64,000 bases of DNA from Heterohyrax brucei (lineage: Eukaryota; Chordata; Mammalia; Hyracoidea; Procaviidae), in assembly GCA_028571685.1 (NCBI GenBank), contig CM053140.1, forward strand, positions 154,303,701 through 154,367,700, read 5' to 3'. Below are positions 12,010 to 22,505 of the stretch, in pieces (positions within the stretch are counted from its first letter, which is position 1; the number at the start of each line of letters is the position of its first letter). The notes beneath the pieces were generated by a model. That model worked only from the letters and a program-made list of their open reading frames with translations. It did not search any database and was not told the DNA's origin. A program made the translations under genes and the position numbers.

Positions 12010-12245
12010 AGTAATTGAGCTCATGAATATTCACTATAAAATAGGCACAAAGTTCTATGTTTTTATGTATTAATTGACACAACAATTATTAGAAGTAGAT
12101 GACATTATTGTCATCTCCATTTTACAGAAGAGGGAATAGCCTTTGAATAACTCACGCAAGATCACAGCATGCAAGAGTAAACCAAGAGGATCAAGCCAAA
12201 GACTCTGGCTGCCAGTGCATTTAACTGTGGAGCTGAGCCTCTATC
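12010..12245 (-). repeat. MIR, antisense, lying inside the RTE copy
   Basis: Landmarks are 'ttaattgacacaacaattattag', 'gtcatctccattttacagaagaggga', 'aagatcacagcatgcaag' and 'gactctggctgcc'. MIR activity predates afrotherian RTE copies, so its position between two RTE segments needs a rearrangement (see findings). Confidence 0.75.
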
Positions 12246-12599
12246 TCAGGCCACCAAGCAGTGATTCTAACTGAGTTATATGAGAAAACTATCCTCTGGA
12301 AGCATCTCATACTTATGGCATCAAAGTAAAAGAATGGAGTTGCTAAGAAATACAAAGCAGCACATTTCCAATTTTTAGTCAATAAGTAGGGAGGACTTCA
12401 AAGTCCTGGCAGTTACATTGCAAAATTTAAATATATCTTTTATAGGAAATGTAAGATGATAAGATACTTGGTCATCTTTCTTTGGTCTAGAAAAGAAACA
12501 TGTAACTGATAAATATTCATTCTGTTTATTCATGGATATAACTCAATAAGATTGCCTTATTATGTTCCAGTTTTCAGTGGACAAATCCATGTTATACTT
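12246..12599. other. Unassigned DNA between RTE segments
   Basis: AT-rich, no coding frame, no repeat family recognised. It continues the foreign block that carries the MIR and the L1 3'-UTR piece. Confidence 0.45.
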
Positions 12600-13247
12600 G
12601 TTACACTGTTGTAATTGCCAATAAAAATAATTTTATTGTTCCAAAAAGAAGAAAGGATTGAAGTTGTCAAGGATTTCATTTTACTTGGTTCCATAATCAA
12701 TGCCTGTGGAGGCAGCAGTCACAAAATCAAAAGATGTATTGCACTGGAAAAATCTACTGCAGAGGACCTCTTTAAAGTATCAAAAAGTATAGATGTCACC
12801 ATGAAGACTAAAGTGTGCCTGACCCAAGCCACATGCATGCAAAAGCTAGACAATGAACAAGGAAAACAGAAGAAGAATTGATGCCTTTGAATTGTGGTGT
12901 TAGGAAAGAATATTGAATGCATCATGGACTGCCAAAAGAACAAACAGATCTGTTCTGGAAGAAGTATAGCCAGAGTGTTCCTTGGAAGCAAAGACGGTGA
13001 GACTGTATCTTATGTACTTTGGAAATGTTATGAGGAGGGCTCAGTTCCTGGAGAAGGACATCATGCTTGGTAGAGTGGTGGGTCAGCTAAGAAGGGGAAG
13101 ACCCTCAATGAGACGGATTGACACTGCGGCTGAAAAGATGGCCTTAAGCATAAAAACGACTGTGGACATGGCAAAAGACGGGGCAGTGTTCTGTTCTGTT
13201 GTGATCAATATGAGTTGGAACTGACTCCACAGCACCTAACAGCAAAG
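12600..13247 (+). repeat. RTE 3' segment, sense
   Basis: Frame 12615-12881 keeps 'ERIEVVKDFILLGSIINACGGSSHKIKRCIALEKSTAEDLFKV' and frame 12982-13224 keeps 'AKTVRLYLMYFGNVMRR...EKDIMLGRVVGQLRRGRPSMRRIDTAA', the conserved C-terminal part of RTE proteins. One frameshift separates them. It ends with the tail 'gacagttctg..ttggaactgactccacagcacctaacagc' type sequence. Confidence 0.85.
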
Positions 13248-13392
13248 CCTGTCATATTAACCACAGGCATAGATTAGCATTTATGTACAAAAATAATAAT
13301 TACAAAACAGAAGACAAACACACAATACTGGGAATTGTAGCCCAACCAAATTGCTATACATCTTTTTGGGTTATATAATTCAAGCCGTGACA
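13248..13392 (-). repeat. MaLR-like LTR, antisense, second part
   Basis: Continues the LTR begun at 10250: 'ccacaggcatagattagcatttatg', 'cacacaatactgggaattgtagcccaacc', 'catctttttggg' and the terminal 'caagccgtgaca'. The antisense copy at 40311-40786 ends with the same order. Confidence 0.75.
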
Positions 13393-13714
13393 TTCATGCT
13401 CTTTTATTGCAGAGAATTGTTAAAAGCTCCTAGTAACAGAGAAAGAACCAAAGATGAAACAAGATTAACTCTACACTACCATGAATTTTATTTGAATCTG
13501 GTCTCCTTCTAACAATCTGCTGTAAGGGTAAGAAATCTATATCCTCTCAAAGTAACCACTAAAATATGTGTCATTGGAAATAGAGATGATTCTGTCACAG
13601 GAGTCTGGAAGAGGTACTTTAAAATCAAGCTTGCTAAGAAGCCCAACTGCGAGAATTATACAAAAGCATTACATAAACAGATTCCTGTCTTCTAAATGTG
13701 CATCATTACGTAAG

Positions 13715-13885
13715 ACAAAAGCAAACAAAACCACAAGGTTGCCACAGAGCCAATACCAACTCATAGCTATCTGAGAGAAAGAAAAAGAACTGCCCCATAG
13801 TGTTTCCAAGAATTGGATGGTGGATTCAAACTGCCAACTTTCGGTTAGCAGCCCAGCTCTTAACCACTGCACCATCAGGGCTCCA
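13715..13885 (-). repeat. AfroSINE, antisense
   Basis: 'aaaccacaaggttgccacagagccaataccaactcatagc', 'actgccccatagtgtttccaag', 'ggttagcagcccagctcttaaccactgcaccatcagggctcc' is the complement of the AfroSINE consensus seen throughout. Confidence 0.9.
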
Positions 13886-13984
13886 CTATCTAGGCAAGTT
13901 ATACAAAACACATTAAGTTGGTTCAGAAATCAAAGATTGACTAATCTTAAATATGATAAATTTTAATCCAACTTACATGAAGTT

Positions 13985-14145
13985 CAAAGCACAGTGGTTA
14001 AGATTTGGGCTGCTAACCAAGCGGCTAGCAGTTCAAATCTACCAGCTGCTTCTTAAAAACCCTATGGGGCAGTTCTGCTGTGCCCCATTGAGTTGCTACA
14101 AGTTAGAAATGACTGGATCGCAATGAGTTTGGTTTTTCGTTTACC
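13985..14145 (+). repeat. AfroSINE, sense
   Basis: 'cacagtggttaag', 'gctgctaaccaagcggctagcagttcaaatctaccagctgc', 'aaccctatggggcagttctgctg', 'atcgcaatgagtttggttttt'. It is 5'-truncated by a few bases. Confidence 0.9.
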
Positions 14146-15430
14146 TTTGCAATTCTGGATGACCTAAGTATGTTCTCCTCTACGAAAATGGAAAAAAAAA
14201 TATGATTCAGAACAGTAAATTTGAATATATTAATATGTGTCCAAAAGTTCTTAAAATCAAACAGGAAAAGAAAGTCTCTGAAATATTTGGCATCAAGAGA
14301 TTATTGCAGCTAGCCCTGTGCAGTACAAATCCTTTTTGTTTTATTGCAATTGCACAGAGTGTTTATTTGATTTGCTTTCTTTCTGAGCTCCTGCTGCAGC
14401 ATCTATTTCAGATCTCATGCAGTTGTTTCCCCCATCCTCTTAGGCTAAGCAAGCAACTGATACAATGTTGCTGGGGAACCCTTAGGGGTGTATGTGTGTG
14501 CTTTTGTGTGTGCAACTATGTGTATGTCTTAGTAGTTCTGTGAAAGTCACATTTTCACATTCAGAGTTCAAAGCAAAATGGACAAAATTAATAAAAGCCA
14601 AGAGCAGCATGACAAAAAACTTTTATTGGTTCTCAATAGCAACATAAACCTCTTCCTATTCAGCTATTGTTCACATACCCCAGTCCCAGACCTCAGTATT
14701 GTTACTGGCATTTGTTTTAACTGCTATACTCTTTTTAAGCAGAAAATAATGCAATGTTCAAGACACTGGAATTAACTAGAGGTTGAATTTTAGGTTTGTC
14801 CCCTGCACATTATGTATATGAATATCTTGAGAAAATTACTAACGTACCATTCAAGTCATTGAAACATCAGTAAAGTAGGATAAAAGTCAGTTAAATACTA
14901 ACATTTGAAAAGATCCAGTATCTCTAAATGACGTTAAAGAAGAAATTACTGTAGGAGGTTCATTATTTCAGTTCCTAATACATAGTGGGAGATTACTGCT
15001 ATGTTTTTGAATATATTATTAATAAATCTCTTTCCTGACATTGTTACCAGCTCTGAAAGGACTGAGTTTTGCTTTTTCACACTCTTTTCTAAAGGTAAAA
15101 TGGCTACTCTATAGCAATTCATAAATAGCACTTCTTCAAAGTATATTAATAGAAATGGTTTTGGGAAAATTATTAAGTGAATGAAATTAATTTAGGTCTC
15201 CTATTTCACATTTATACATGGCTTTTGAAAGCTTAGGGCCCATTAGCAGTCACCCTAACTCTAAAATTCACACTATTAGCAGTGTGCTCACTATGAAGAA
15301 AGGTTTGAAAAGCTTGCAGACACTATATTAGACTTTTCATTATAATAATCTTAGCACCTGTGTCACTCCATTCATTGCAGTTATCACAGTTTATAAATAC
15401 ATATCAACTTGGATAACACTTCAATTCTAG
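14146..15430. other. No recognisable gene; GT-rich patch and a weak MIR trace
   Basis: A GT-rich patch lies at 14490-14530. The stretch 14755-14930 has weak MIR-sense order but no diagnostic block. The 113-codon frame at 14202-14543 is low-complexity and hydrophobic with no recognisable domain. Confidence 0.4.
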
Positions 15431-15434
15431 TTAC

Positions 15435-15765
15435 CTATTACTGGTTAACAAAATTCCCAAAAAACTCACAGCTGAAAAAATTTCAGTGTTACTATATTTC
15501 AGGATTTTGAGGGTCAGAAATGTAGGCAGAGTTTGGCTGGGTGCTACTTTTGTTCCTCATTTCTTCAACTGGGGCCACTTAGCAGCACCAGGGCTAGTTA
15601 CAAGGGAACAAGATTTCTTGGTACATGATTGGTACCTTGGTAGGGATAGATAGATGGCTGGACTCAGCTAAGCCCCCTTCTTTTCCACATAAACAGAGGG
15701 ACCTCTCAACAGGGTCTCTCCTGTAAGGCTCCAAGACACCAATGTGGAAGTTACTTCAAATAGTG
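15435..15765. repeat. Ancient interspersed repeat, family not assigned
   Basis: The order 'ttacctattactggttaacaaaa', 'aggattttgagggtcagaaatgtaggcagagtttggctggg', 'gactcagctaagc', 'aagacaccaa' resembles a common eutherian repeat whose consensus reads 'gctgcataacaaa...gggtcaggaattc...'. I cannot name the family with confidence. Confidence 0.45.
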
Positions 15766-16140
15766 ACTTAGATACATTAAGTAATCAATGAGTATTTATA
15801 TCCCAAATGGATGCATCTCCTGGTACAGTATTTTTATTGTACCAGATACCAAAAAATAAACTCATAATTCAAATTATAGTTAATTTATTTGCAGTTTCAC
15901 AGACACTATATTCAAATCATAGTAACCAAATTAACAAATACGTTCTTAGGCTAATATATTTATTTTTCCACCAAACTTGACTACTGAAAACTCTTCCTTC
16001 AATGGTAACAATGTTTGGGTGTTAACTACATATTCCATACTCTATGGGACTCTACAAACAATTTACAATAAACCTGCATATCACAAATAAGCTGTCTCAG
16101 GATGTTGTGCAGTATTTGTTGGATAAACAAATATATTTAA

Positions 16141-16690
16141 GGACTGCCAATTAAGTTCACGAACTCAACTTAGAAAAAGTGCTACATACTTAATTGCTGA
16201 ATATCATTATGATCACCTTCAAAGTACTCCCCTTTGGGAAGCTATGCACTGATGCCAGTGCCTAGTCCACCCTTGAAAGTAATTTTGGATCTCTTTTCCT
16301 GGAATGGTTATCAGAGCTATTATCGGATTACCCTTGATGCTCTGAATGTCATCAAAATGTCTTCCTTTTAATATTTCCTTTATCTTTGGGTAAAGCAAAA
16401 CGCCATTGGGGGCCATATCACATGAGTAGAGAGGGTATTCCAATACAGTTATTTGTTTACTGACTAAAATCTCCCTTACAGACAACTACACATTTAAGTT
16501 CATGAACTTGCCACCATGCTAGATGCACAATGGCCATTCCAGAAAGAGTTCCAAAATTGCTTAGAAGGATGGACTAGGTGCTCGTGCATAGCTTCTGAAG
16601 GGGGAGTACTTCGAAAAGTGACCACAGTGACATTCAGCAATGAGGTAGGTAATACTTAGAACAATTAAGTTCACAGATCTGTCAGACTTT
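16141..16690. mobile_element. Palindromic mariner-type DNA transposon remnant
   Basis: Outer ends carry matching inverted sequences: 'aattaagttcacgaactc' at about 16149-16166 and 'caattaagttcacaga' at about 16662-16677. The left arm encodes, on the minus strand (16219-16485), a mariner transposase C-terminal piece with 'DMAPNGVLLYPKIKEILKGRHFDDIQSIK...GWTRHWHQCIASQRG'. The 'DxAP...PKxK' block is where mariner transposases have their third catalytic aspartate. The right arm (16540-16670) encodes the same C-terminal end on the plus strand, degraded. A third TIR-like 'atttaagttcatgaacttg' lies at 16493-16511. Confidence 0.7.
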
Positions 16691-17179
16691 GTATTTGCCT
16701 TAGATGTTGAAGAGTCCAATTTTTTAGATATAAATTGTCATTTTCTTTTAAAATAAAAATATTTTTCTGTAGGAAGAAAACAGAAGTATCTTTGTACTTA
16801 CAGTATTTATTCTTTTACACAACTCATGTGGATATTTCTATCAGGTGATGGCAAGTGTAGATGGTAACTGACCTAATCACCAGCCAAAGGCAAGACTCAG
16901 TTAAAACCAGTATACTCAATTCTCCTGCCTTGTTGTAAGAATATCCACTATTCCTTTATTCTTGTCAAAAGAAAACATATGACATGATTTGCAACTTTGA
17001 ATTATCACCATAAGGAAGTAACTATACTTCAAGAGCAAAAAGGAGAAACATTTATGCTACTTTTGTCATGTCAAAAACTGAAATCAAAATCCAAACTAAA
17101 TAAAACACTTGTTTATGTTCAGCGAGCATACCAAAAAGAACAGTGAGTCACATTCTCAGTACTTCCAAAACTAATACTT

Positions 17180-17405
17180 AGCTAAACAAATCTACCATTT
17201 TTGAATACTTACAAGGAACCAAGGGCAGAACTATATAATTCATAGTTCAAAACAATCAGCAAGACAAGAATTATATATCCATTTTATGAATGATAAAATT
17301 GAGATCTAGTGTAGTTAACTAGTTTTCCCCAATTTGTACAGTTAAGAAGCAACAAGCTAATATTATTTGAACCCAAGTATAGTCAGTCCCAAAGTCTATG
17401 CACCC
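17180..17405 (-). repeat. MIR remnant, antisense
   Basis: 'tttgaatacttacaaggaaccaaggg', 'atatccattttatgaatgataaaattgag', 'ccccaatttgtacagttaag', 'tttgaacccaagtatagtcagtccc' in antisense MIR order. Confidence 0.75.
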
Positions 17406-17434
17406 AACTGTCTATGTACATGTGCGCCCTGCTG

Positions 17435-17570
17435 GTTCATCCATTCATTCAATAGTTAACAGCTTGGCACCTCAGAATTGTAAGGCACAGTGCAGGTGCT
17501 GGGATACAATTGGGAAAAAATGTCCCTACTCTTTTACAGCTAACTAATTTGCAGAGAAGTAAAATAAGAG
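17435..17570 (-). repeat. L2-type LINE 3' end, antisense
   Basis: 'ttcatccattcattcaatag', 'aaggcacagtgcaggtgctgggatacaattgg', 'gtccctactcttttacagct' follow the antisense order of the L2-like 3' end. Confidence 0.55.
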
Positions 17571-17659
17571 TTGTAAAAAAGTAGAAGTCAAATTACAACT
17601 AGAAAGAAACACAAAGGAGTTCAAGAGAATATAAAGTGATAGAGATTGGTATAAATATA

Positions 17660-17852
17660 CTGTTGTGTGCCTTCTAGTCAATTATGCCTCATAGAGACCT
17701 ACATGTCAGAGCAGAACAGCCCCATAGGGTTTTTTAGGCTGCAATATTTACAGGAGCATATTGCCAAGTCTTTTCATGGAGTCACTGGTGGGTTTGAACC
17801 ATCAACCTTTCAGTTAGAAGCCTAAGTTTAACCATTGAGCAATCAGGACTCA
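17660..17852 (-). repeat. AfroSINE long form, antisense
   Basis: 'gtgccttctagtcaattatgcctcatagagacc', 'agaacagccccatagggttttttaggctgcaatatttacaggagcat', 'tggtgggtttgaaccatcaacctttcagttagaagcc', 'aaccattgagcaatcaggactc'. The 'gctgcaatatttac' block marks the longer subfamily. Confidence 0.88.
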
Positions 17853-18770
17853 ACAGACATATTGCCATACTGTCTGTGAATGATATCTTGGTGAAATACT
17901 TACTGCATTTGCTCATCCTAAAGCACATATGTCTTGAAGACTGGCAACTTACTTTTAGGAGACATCAAGTTCCTCATTATCATGAGAAATCAAGTTGCTG
18001 AGAAGAACTTTGTCCAGATACATAGTTTTAATTCAGAAAAATAGTGAACTTCCTCTCTCATAGTATATGTGAAGTTAGTAATTTACCATGAGGTCTTGGT
18101 CATCACTTTACATGAACAGTGCTAAAATTCAGAAAGTAAGGATACTTTAAAAAAAAAAAAAAATTCACAAAAGATTTTAAGGATCAGTACTATCAATTAA
18201 AAGTTATTAACTAGTAAATACAGAGTATAGCATGGATGTTACACAATTTCTTACCTTACAGGTTTTGGTTATAAATATTGGTGTATTTATCAGTTTAGCA
18301 TTTTTTTGGCAGAGGGAGGAGCAAGTGGATAAAAGAAACCGATTGCTTTTAATCACTTTAAATACAAGTGTGTATCCACTAGAAGTAGGTTAGGTTAGCC
18401 CAGCAAAACTGAAGGAAAGGCTAAAGCATTGCTTCTCAGGAAAGATGATGATCAGCCAAGTTCTAAATGTTTCTCTGGATCAGTCTGTGGTCTCTCTTAA
18501 GTGACACAGTGACATTAATGTGGCTCAATCAACCAGCCCAAAGTTTTAATGCCTCTTTTTCAAATTTTCAACAGAAAATCTGAATGGCCAAGGTTGGGTC
18601 AGGAATCTTAACTCTGGCTCAGTCAGTAATACTGTAAAGGGTTACATAATACAGCAGGGACCTGGCTGTTCTGGCGGTTGTTCAGTGTCTGCCTCAATGG
18701 GTAAGAGAGACTTTCTCTGTCTTTTATTCATTGTTCTTTCTGCAGTGCCAAATGGAGTGCCAAAGGATTA
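17853..18770. other. No recognisable gene
   Basis: Unique-looking sequence. A poly(A) run at about 18151-18164 has no attached SINE or LINE. Confidence 0.5.
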
Positions 18771-18774
18771 CAAA

Positions 18775-18922
18775 CAAGCAAAAACTTTGTGCTATCTAGC
18801 CAGTTCCAACTAAGCAGATTCATAAGACAGAGTAGATCAGCCCCCATGGCATTGCCAAGAAACAGCTGACGCATTAAAATTGTCAACCTTTGGTTAGCAG
18901 TGGAGCTCTCAGCCACAGTGCC
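18775..18922 (-). repeat. AfroSINE, antisense
   Basis: 'ctatctagccagttccaact', 'aagacagagtagatcagcccccatggcattgccaag', 'tcaacctttggttagcagtggagctctcagccacagtgcc'. Confidence 0.85.
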
Positions 18923-19464
18923 AACTGCATGACAGATACTTAATAAACATTAGTTAAATGAAAGAATATTTTACAGATTTCAATACAGTCATCATGACCT
19001 GTTATGAGCACTGGTATATAAAAGAGTATGGCATTCTCTTTTCAAAAAAGTCTAATAGAATCATGAAATCCTCAGAAAGTTGAAACTAAGCAAGACTCTC
19101 TTTTCACAATTCAACTGTCAAAACATTAAAATAGTCAACATAGCCTAAAAACAGAGTTTGTGATACCTTTATCTGTTTACTGGATGTTTTAAGCAGTGAA
19201 TTGAACACATTTATCAACCAGTTGATTTCATCAACAAATAAACAGCATTTACTTTAGCTATATAAAAGCTAGCAGTGAAGCAGGGTTACTGAAAGAAGAC
19301 AGACGAAATATGTCTAAACAGGAACACATACATGTCTACTCTGTTGACAGCATCCTCCAGTTTCAATTCTGCAAGTGCACTGTTGAATGAAAGCATCACT
19401 CTCTGTTATATGAGTTTCCTTGTTAGCCCAGACTTAAAATAGTGCAATTATCTATCAAAATAAA
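18923..19464. other. No recognisable gene
   Basis: A possible L2 3' scrap at about 18925-18965 ('cagatacttaataaacattagttaaatgaa'). Nothing else is recognised. Confidence 0.4.
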
Positions 19465-19632
19465 CCAAGAAACCAAACTCATTGTCATCGAGATGATTCT
19501 GACTAATGGTGAGCTTATAGGACAGAGTAGAATTGTCTCACAGAGTTTCTAAGCATTTGGCAGATTAGAACTGCTGACCTTTCACGTAGCAGCCACAGTA
19601 GTACTTGATCATTATACCACCAGGGCTTCCCT
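19465..19632 (-). repeat. AfroSINE, antisense
   Basis: 'aaaccaaactcattgtcatcgagatgattctgac', 'aggacagagtagaattgtctcacagagtttc', 'gctgacctttcacgtagcagccacagtagtacttgatcattataccaccagggcttcc'. Confidence 0.9.
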
Positions 19633-19977
19633 CTCTCAATATAAGAACTGCTGAGGAATCAGGAAGACACCTGTCAAAGGGATTATGATAGCTGTTTTTA
19701 TATTTTGCTTTATAAATACTTTCTTTCTTTTATAAATCATAATAAAACCTAGAAATAAGAATTTCTAAAAAGTTTTTAAAAATTATCTACTCAAAGATGA
19801 AAAACATAGGGTTCGGGAAGCCATCTGATCCCTGAAGAAAGAAATATTCCCATTCAGAATCTTGTCTGAGTGAATCTGAAGCCCAAGTACTCCCTCTTCA
19901 TTATACTGTCTCCAACATATCTTAACAGATATAACTTGAGATTTTAATGAATATCTTTGAAGTACCAGGAGAAATAC

Positions 19978-20367
19978 TGTGGTACAATATAGAGGCCTTC
20001 TGACTTTGTACAGGCCTTCTGCATAAAAGTGATTCAGCAGTACGACATATGCTGCTTAGGCCCAGCTTGGCCTTGAGGGCTCAAATTGGGCAGCAAGCTA
20101 CCTTTGTGTAAAACTAGTATATAAGGTCACTATGCCATCAGGTGCTGTCCTGAGGGGTCCTGCTTGCTGGTGCCTGGGTGTTTGCTAAGGCTTGCAGCTG
20201 CCCATCATTACGTAAATATGCTGCCTGCCTGCTGCCCACCGAATGTGGTACCTAACTCTAGCCTCTGCACCAATAAATCTGCCATGACCATACCAGCTGA
20301 GCCTCCATTACGGGATTGCCCTCACCTTGAACCCGCATTGCTGACCTTGAGCACCTGCTTTTAGATA
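19978..20367 (+). repeat. 5' LTR of the non-autonomous element
   Basis: About 390 bp, beginning 'tgtggtacaatatagagg'. It has a TATA-like 'tatataa' at 20118-20124 and a polyadenylation signal AATAAA at 20272-20277. It shares long blocks with the 3' LTR, for example 'ccttgagggctcaaat', 'gtaaaactag', 'ctgctgcccacc' and 'aataaatctgccatgac'. The end at 'agata' is set by alignment to the 3' LTR end. Confidence 0.85.
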
Positions 20368-22090
20368 AGTAGCACAGTCGGCAGGATTCAGTACAGACTG
20401 CTGTGGTAATGGAGGGGGAATTAGAGGGCTGGCAATCCTCTCATACATAGTTTCCCAGTGACATTAGTCCTGGTAGGTTGGTACCTACTCTAGGGTTGGC
20501 CAGAGGTGGATGGGACACTGCTTAGTGTTGAGAAAGCCCTGCATGCTGTAGCTTTTGGAGAAAAAGGAGCTGGTGCTGGTACTGCAGGCTAGATCTTTCT
20601 TACAGCCTGGAAGGCGGTTACCTAAGCAGCTACAGAGGTGGAGCTGGAGGCTCCCGCTGAGGCACAAGCACTGCAAGCGAGTCCCCTGGGAGCAGCCATG
20701 AGAGCAGCAGGGGCAAGTGAGCTGCCCCAGAAACTCCCTATTTCTCAGCCAACCTCCCCAGCACTTCACGTGAGAAAGTGGCATTTCACTCCCATCATAG
20801 CTGACTCCTCAGATAAGGGGGAAAAGTCCCCAAGGAGGAAGGGGTTGGACACCCACCCTTTGGTAAACAAGAAAGTTAAAACCCAGCACTCGTGAGGTGG
20901 AGGTGCAGCTTGGACTGCACCTGCTGTGGTGCTCACAGGGGCCAGAAACAGGTGATCCCAGCAGGGGGACTGAGGTCCCACGCTCTGCCATGCTGTGAGG
21001 GAAGCAGTCTGCATTTCCAGGCACAGCCACAGTCACTCACTGTGCCTTGTGGCAGACAACTCCTACAGGCTTGGAGGCTCCCACGGTGGAGCCAAGTTGT
21101 GGGCATGTCCTGATAAACCAGCCAGGCACTGTCGCAGCCCAGAAGGCATGCTCTCTGAGTGGCACCCATAAGCCAGCCCCACCATGGCCAGACCCCTGGA
21201 GCCACCCCTCCCACTGGAAACTGTTTCTGAAGCTGAAGCTTTGGGCACTGTGAAGTGTGGGATGGCGCTGAGGGGCTGAGGGGGCTCGGCACTGAGGATG
21301 AGGATGTGTCCCAGACCAGGCAGCCGGAGCTTAGGGCAGATGGAGCCTGAGGCAGCCAGAGCCCCAGGAGAGCACACCCTGAGGAGGCGAGCTGACAAGC
21401 GGGTTCCTTGGCCATAAGCCAGTGCACAGAGGCGCTTCAAGAGAAGTGCAGGGTGCGGGTCCTGAAGGTGTTCAACAGGTGACAGAGACACTGGAGGGAG
21501 AAGGGTCCGCTTAAGGTAAACAAGACACAAATGTAGGTGGACTTGCTGGTGTGGGTGTCAGCCAAGAAAAGGTAGACGAGAACCCTAATGCAGTGCTGTT
21601 AGAACTGTGGCAGTAATTAAAGCCTGAAGAGTGTTATGCTGCTTCTAAGTTAAGAAAGAGGGGGGCAAGAGGAGGGTTCTGACAGAGAGAGAAGACAGGC
21701 CTGAGCCATGTAGCTCTAATACTAGAGAATTCCAGCGACCCCGAAGGCTCAGCTGTCTGGTGGTTTGTCCAGAACCCAGGCCAAGGCCTCCAAACAGGGA
21801 GTGTGTGGGGAGGGGCCATGGGCTCTAGATGCCCTATGTGGAATTACTGGTCCCCCTCAAATGTGCAACATGTAAATGGGATAGTGCAGACAATACTCAG
21901 CAATTTAGACTATAGTAGAGACCTAAAAGCTACAGTGATGGGTTGTACCCAAGTGACCTTAGTGGGAATGCCTGCTCCATGGAGAGTTATAAATGTGAAA
22001 TAATACCATCTCCCCAGGACCCTCATAGAAGAATTAACATGTAGGTTGTATGGTGAGCAAAATGCCCTTCAGGGTGGAGTGTGGGGACAA
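20368..22090 (+). other. Internal region of the LTR element, unrecognised
   Basis: About 1.7 kb, noticeably richer in G and C than its surroundings, especially 20600-21500. Short frames on the plus strand (20638-20895, 21803-22003) and longer ones on the minus strand (20933-21427, 21063-21530) have no recognisable retroviral domain. The overlapping frames on both strands reflect base composition. I see no clear primer-binding site after the 5' LTR. The content may be a shrunken retroviral interior or captured host sequence. Confidence 0.5.
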
Positions 22091-22500
22091 TGTGGAGGGT
22101 GTCTTTCTCAGGCCTTCCAACTCTATACAGGCCTTCCAACTCTGTACAGGCCTTCCACGTGAAAGTGATTCAGCAATATGAAAATCCCTGTTTAGATACA
22201 GCTTAGCCTTGAGGGCTCAAATCTGCCAGCAAGCGACTTTTATGTAAAACTAGCATACAAGGTCACTGTGCCATGAGGTGCTGCGCTTTAGAGTCCTCCC
22301 TGCTGGATCCTCGGGGTTTGTTAAGCCTTGCTACTATCCATTGTTAAGTAACTGTGCTGCCTGCTGCCCACCAAATGTTGTACCTGTCTCCAGGCTTTGC
22401 ACCAATAAATCTGCCATGACTACATCAGGTGAGCCTCTGTTACTGGGTCTGCCCAAATCTCAAACCTGCATTTCTGACCTTGAGCCCCTGCTTTCCGACA
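22091..22500 (+). repeat. 3' LTR of the non-autonomous element
   Basis: About 410 bp, 'tgtggagggtgtc' to 'tttccgaca'. It carries AATAAA at 22404-22409. The TATA-like site of the 5' LTR is mutated here to 'catacaagg'. An 18-19-bp unit 'aggccttccaactctatac' is repeated near its start (about 22113-22150), which makes it longer than the 5' LTR. Confidence 0.85.
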
Positions 22501-22505
22501 AATAC

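Larger units (their letters stand above)
10670..13253 (+). mobile_element. RTE LINE insertion, 5'-inverted, inside the LTR
   Basis: The LTR is split by this insertion, with 'cctgtc' present on both sides (10670-10675 and 13248-13253) as the probable target duplication. Order inside: RTE 5' segment antisense (10676 to about 11190), RTE sense (about 11191-11855), foreign DNA (11856-12600), and RTE sense 3' segment (about 12600-13247). The last segment ends in the RTE tail 'cacctaacagcaaag'. The inverted and direct parts abut nearly the same RTE position, as twin priming predicts. Confidence 0.75.
19973..22505 (+). mobile_element. Complete non-autonomous LTR retroelement with 5-bp target duplication
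   Basis: Two direct LTRs (19978-20367 and 22091-22500) flank a GC-rich internal region of about 1.7 kb. 'aatac' occurs directly before the 5' LTR (19973-19977) and directly after the 3' LTR (22501-22505), a 5-bp duplication. The 3' LTR starts TG and ends CA, and a purine-rich tract (about 22072-22090) precedes it. No gag, pro, pol or env similarity was recognised, so it must have used proteins from elsewhere. A 5-bp duplication is typical of ERVL/MaLR-class elements but does not prove membership. The LTRs differ from each other at many positions, so the insertion is old. Confidence 0.85.

Noticed and set aside
14202..14543. 113-codon frame with hydrophobic and cysteine-rich stretches
   Set aside because: Low-complexity GT-rich DNA at its end and no recognisable family or signal. 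Not convincing as a small membrane protein.
20933..21530. Overlapping minus-strand open frames of 164 and 155 codons in the LTR element interior
   Set aside because: No recognisable domain, opposite to the LTR orientation, and overlapping frames on both strands point to GC-rich composition and not to a gene.
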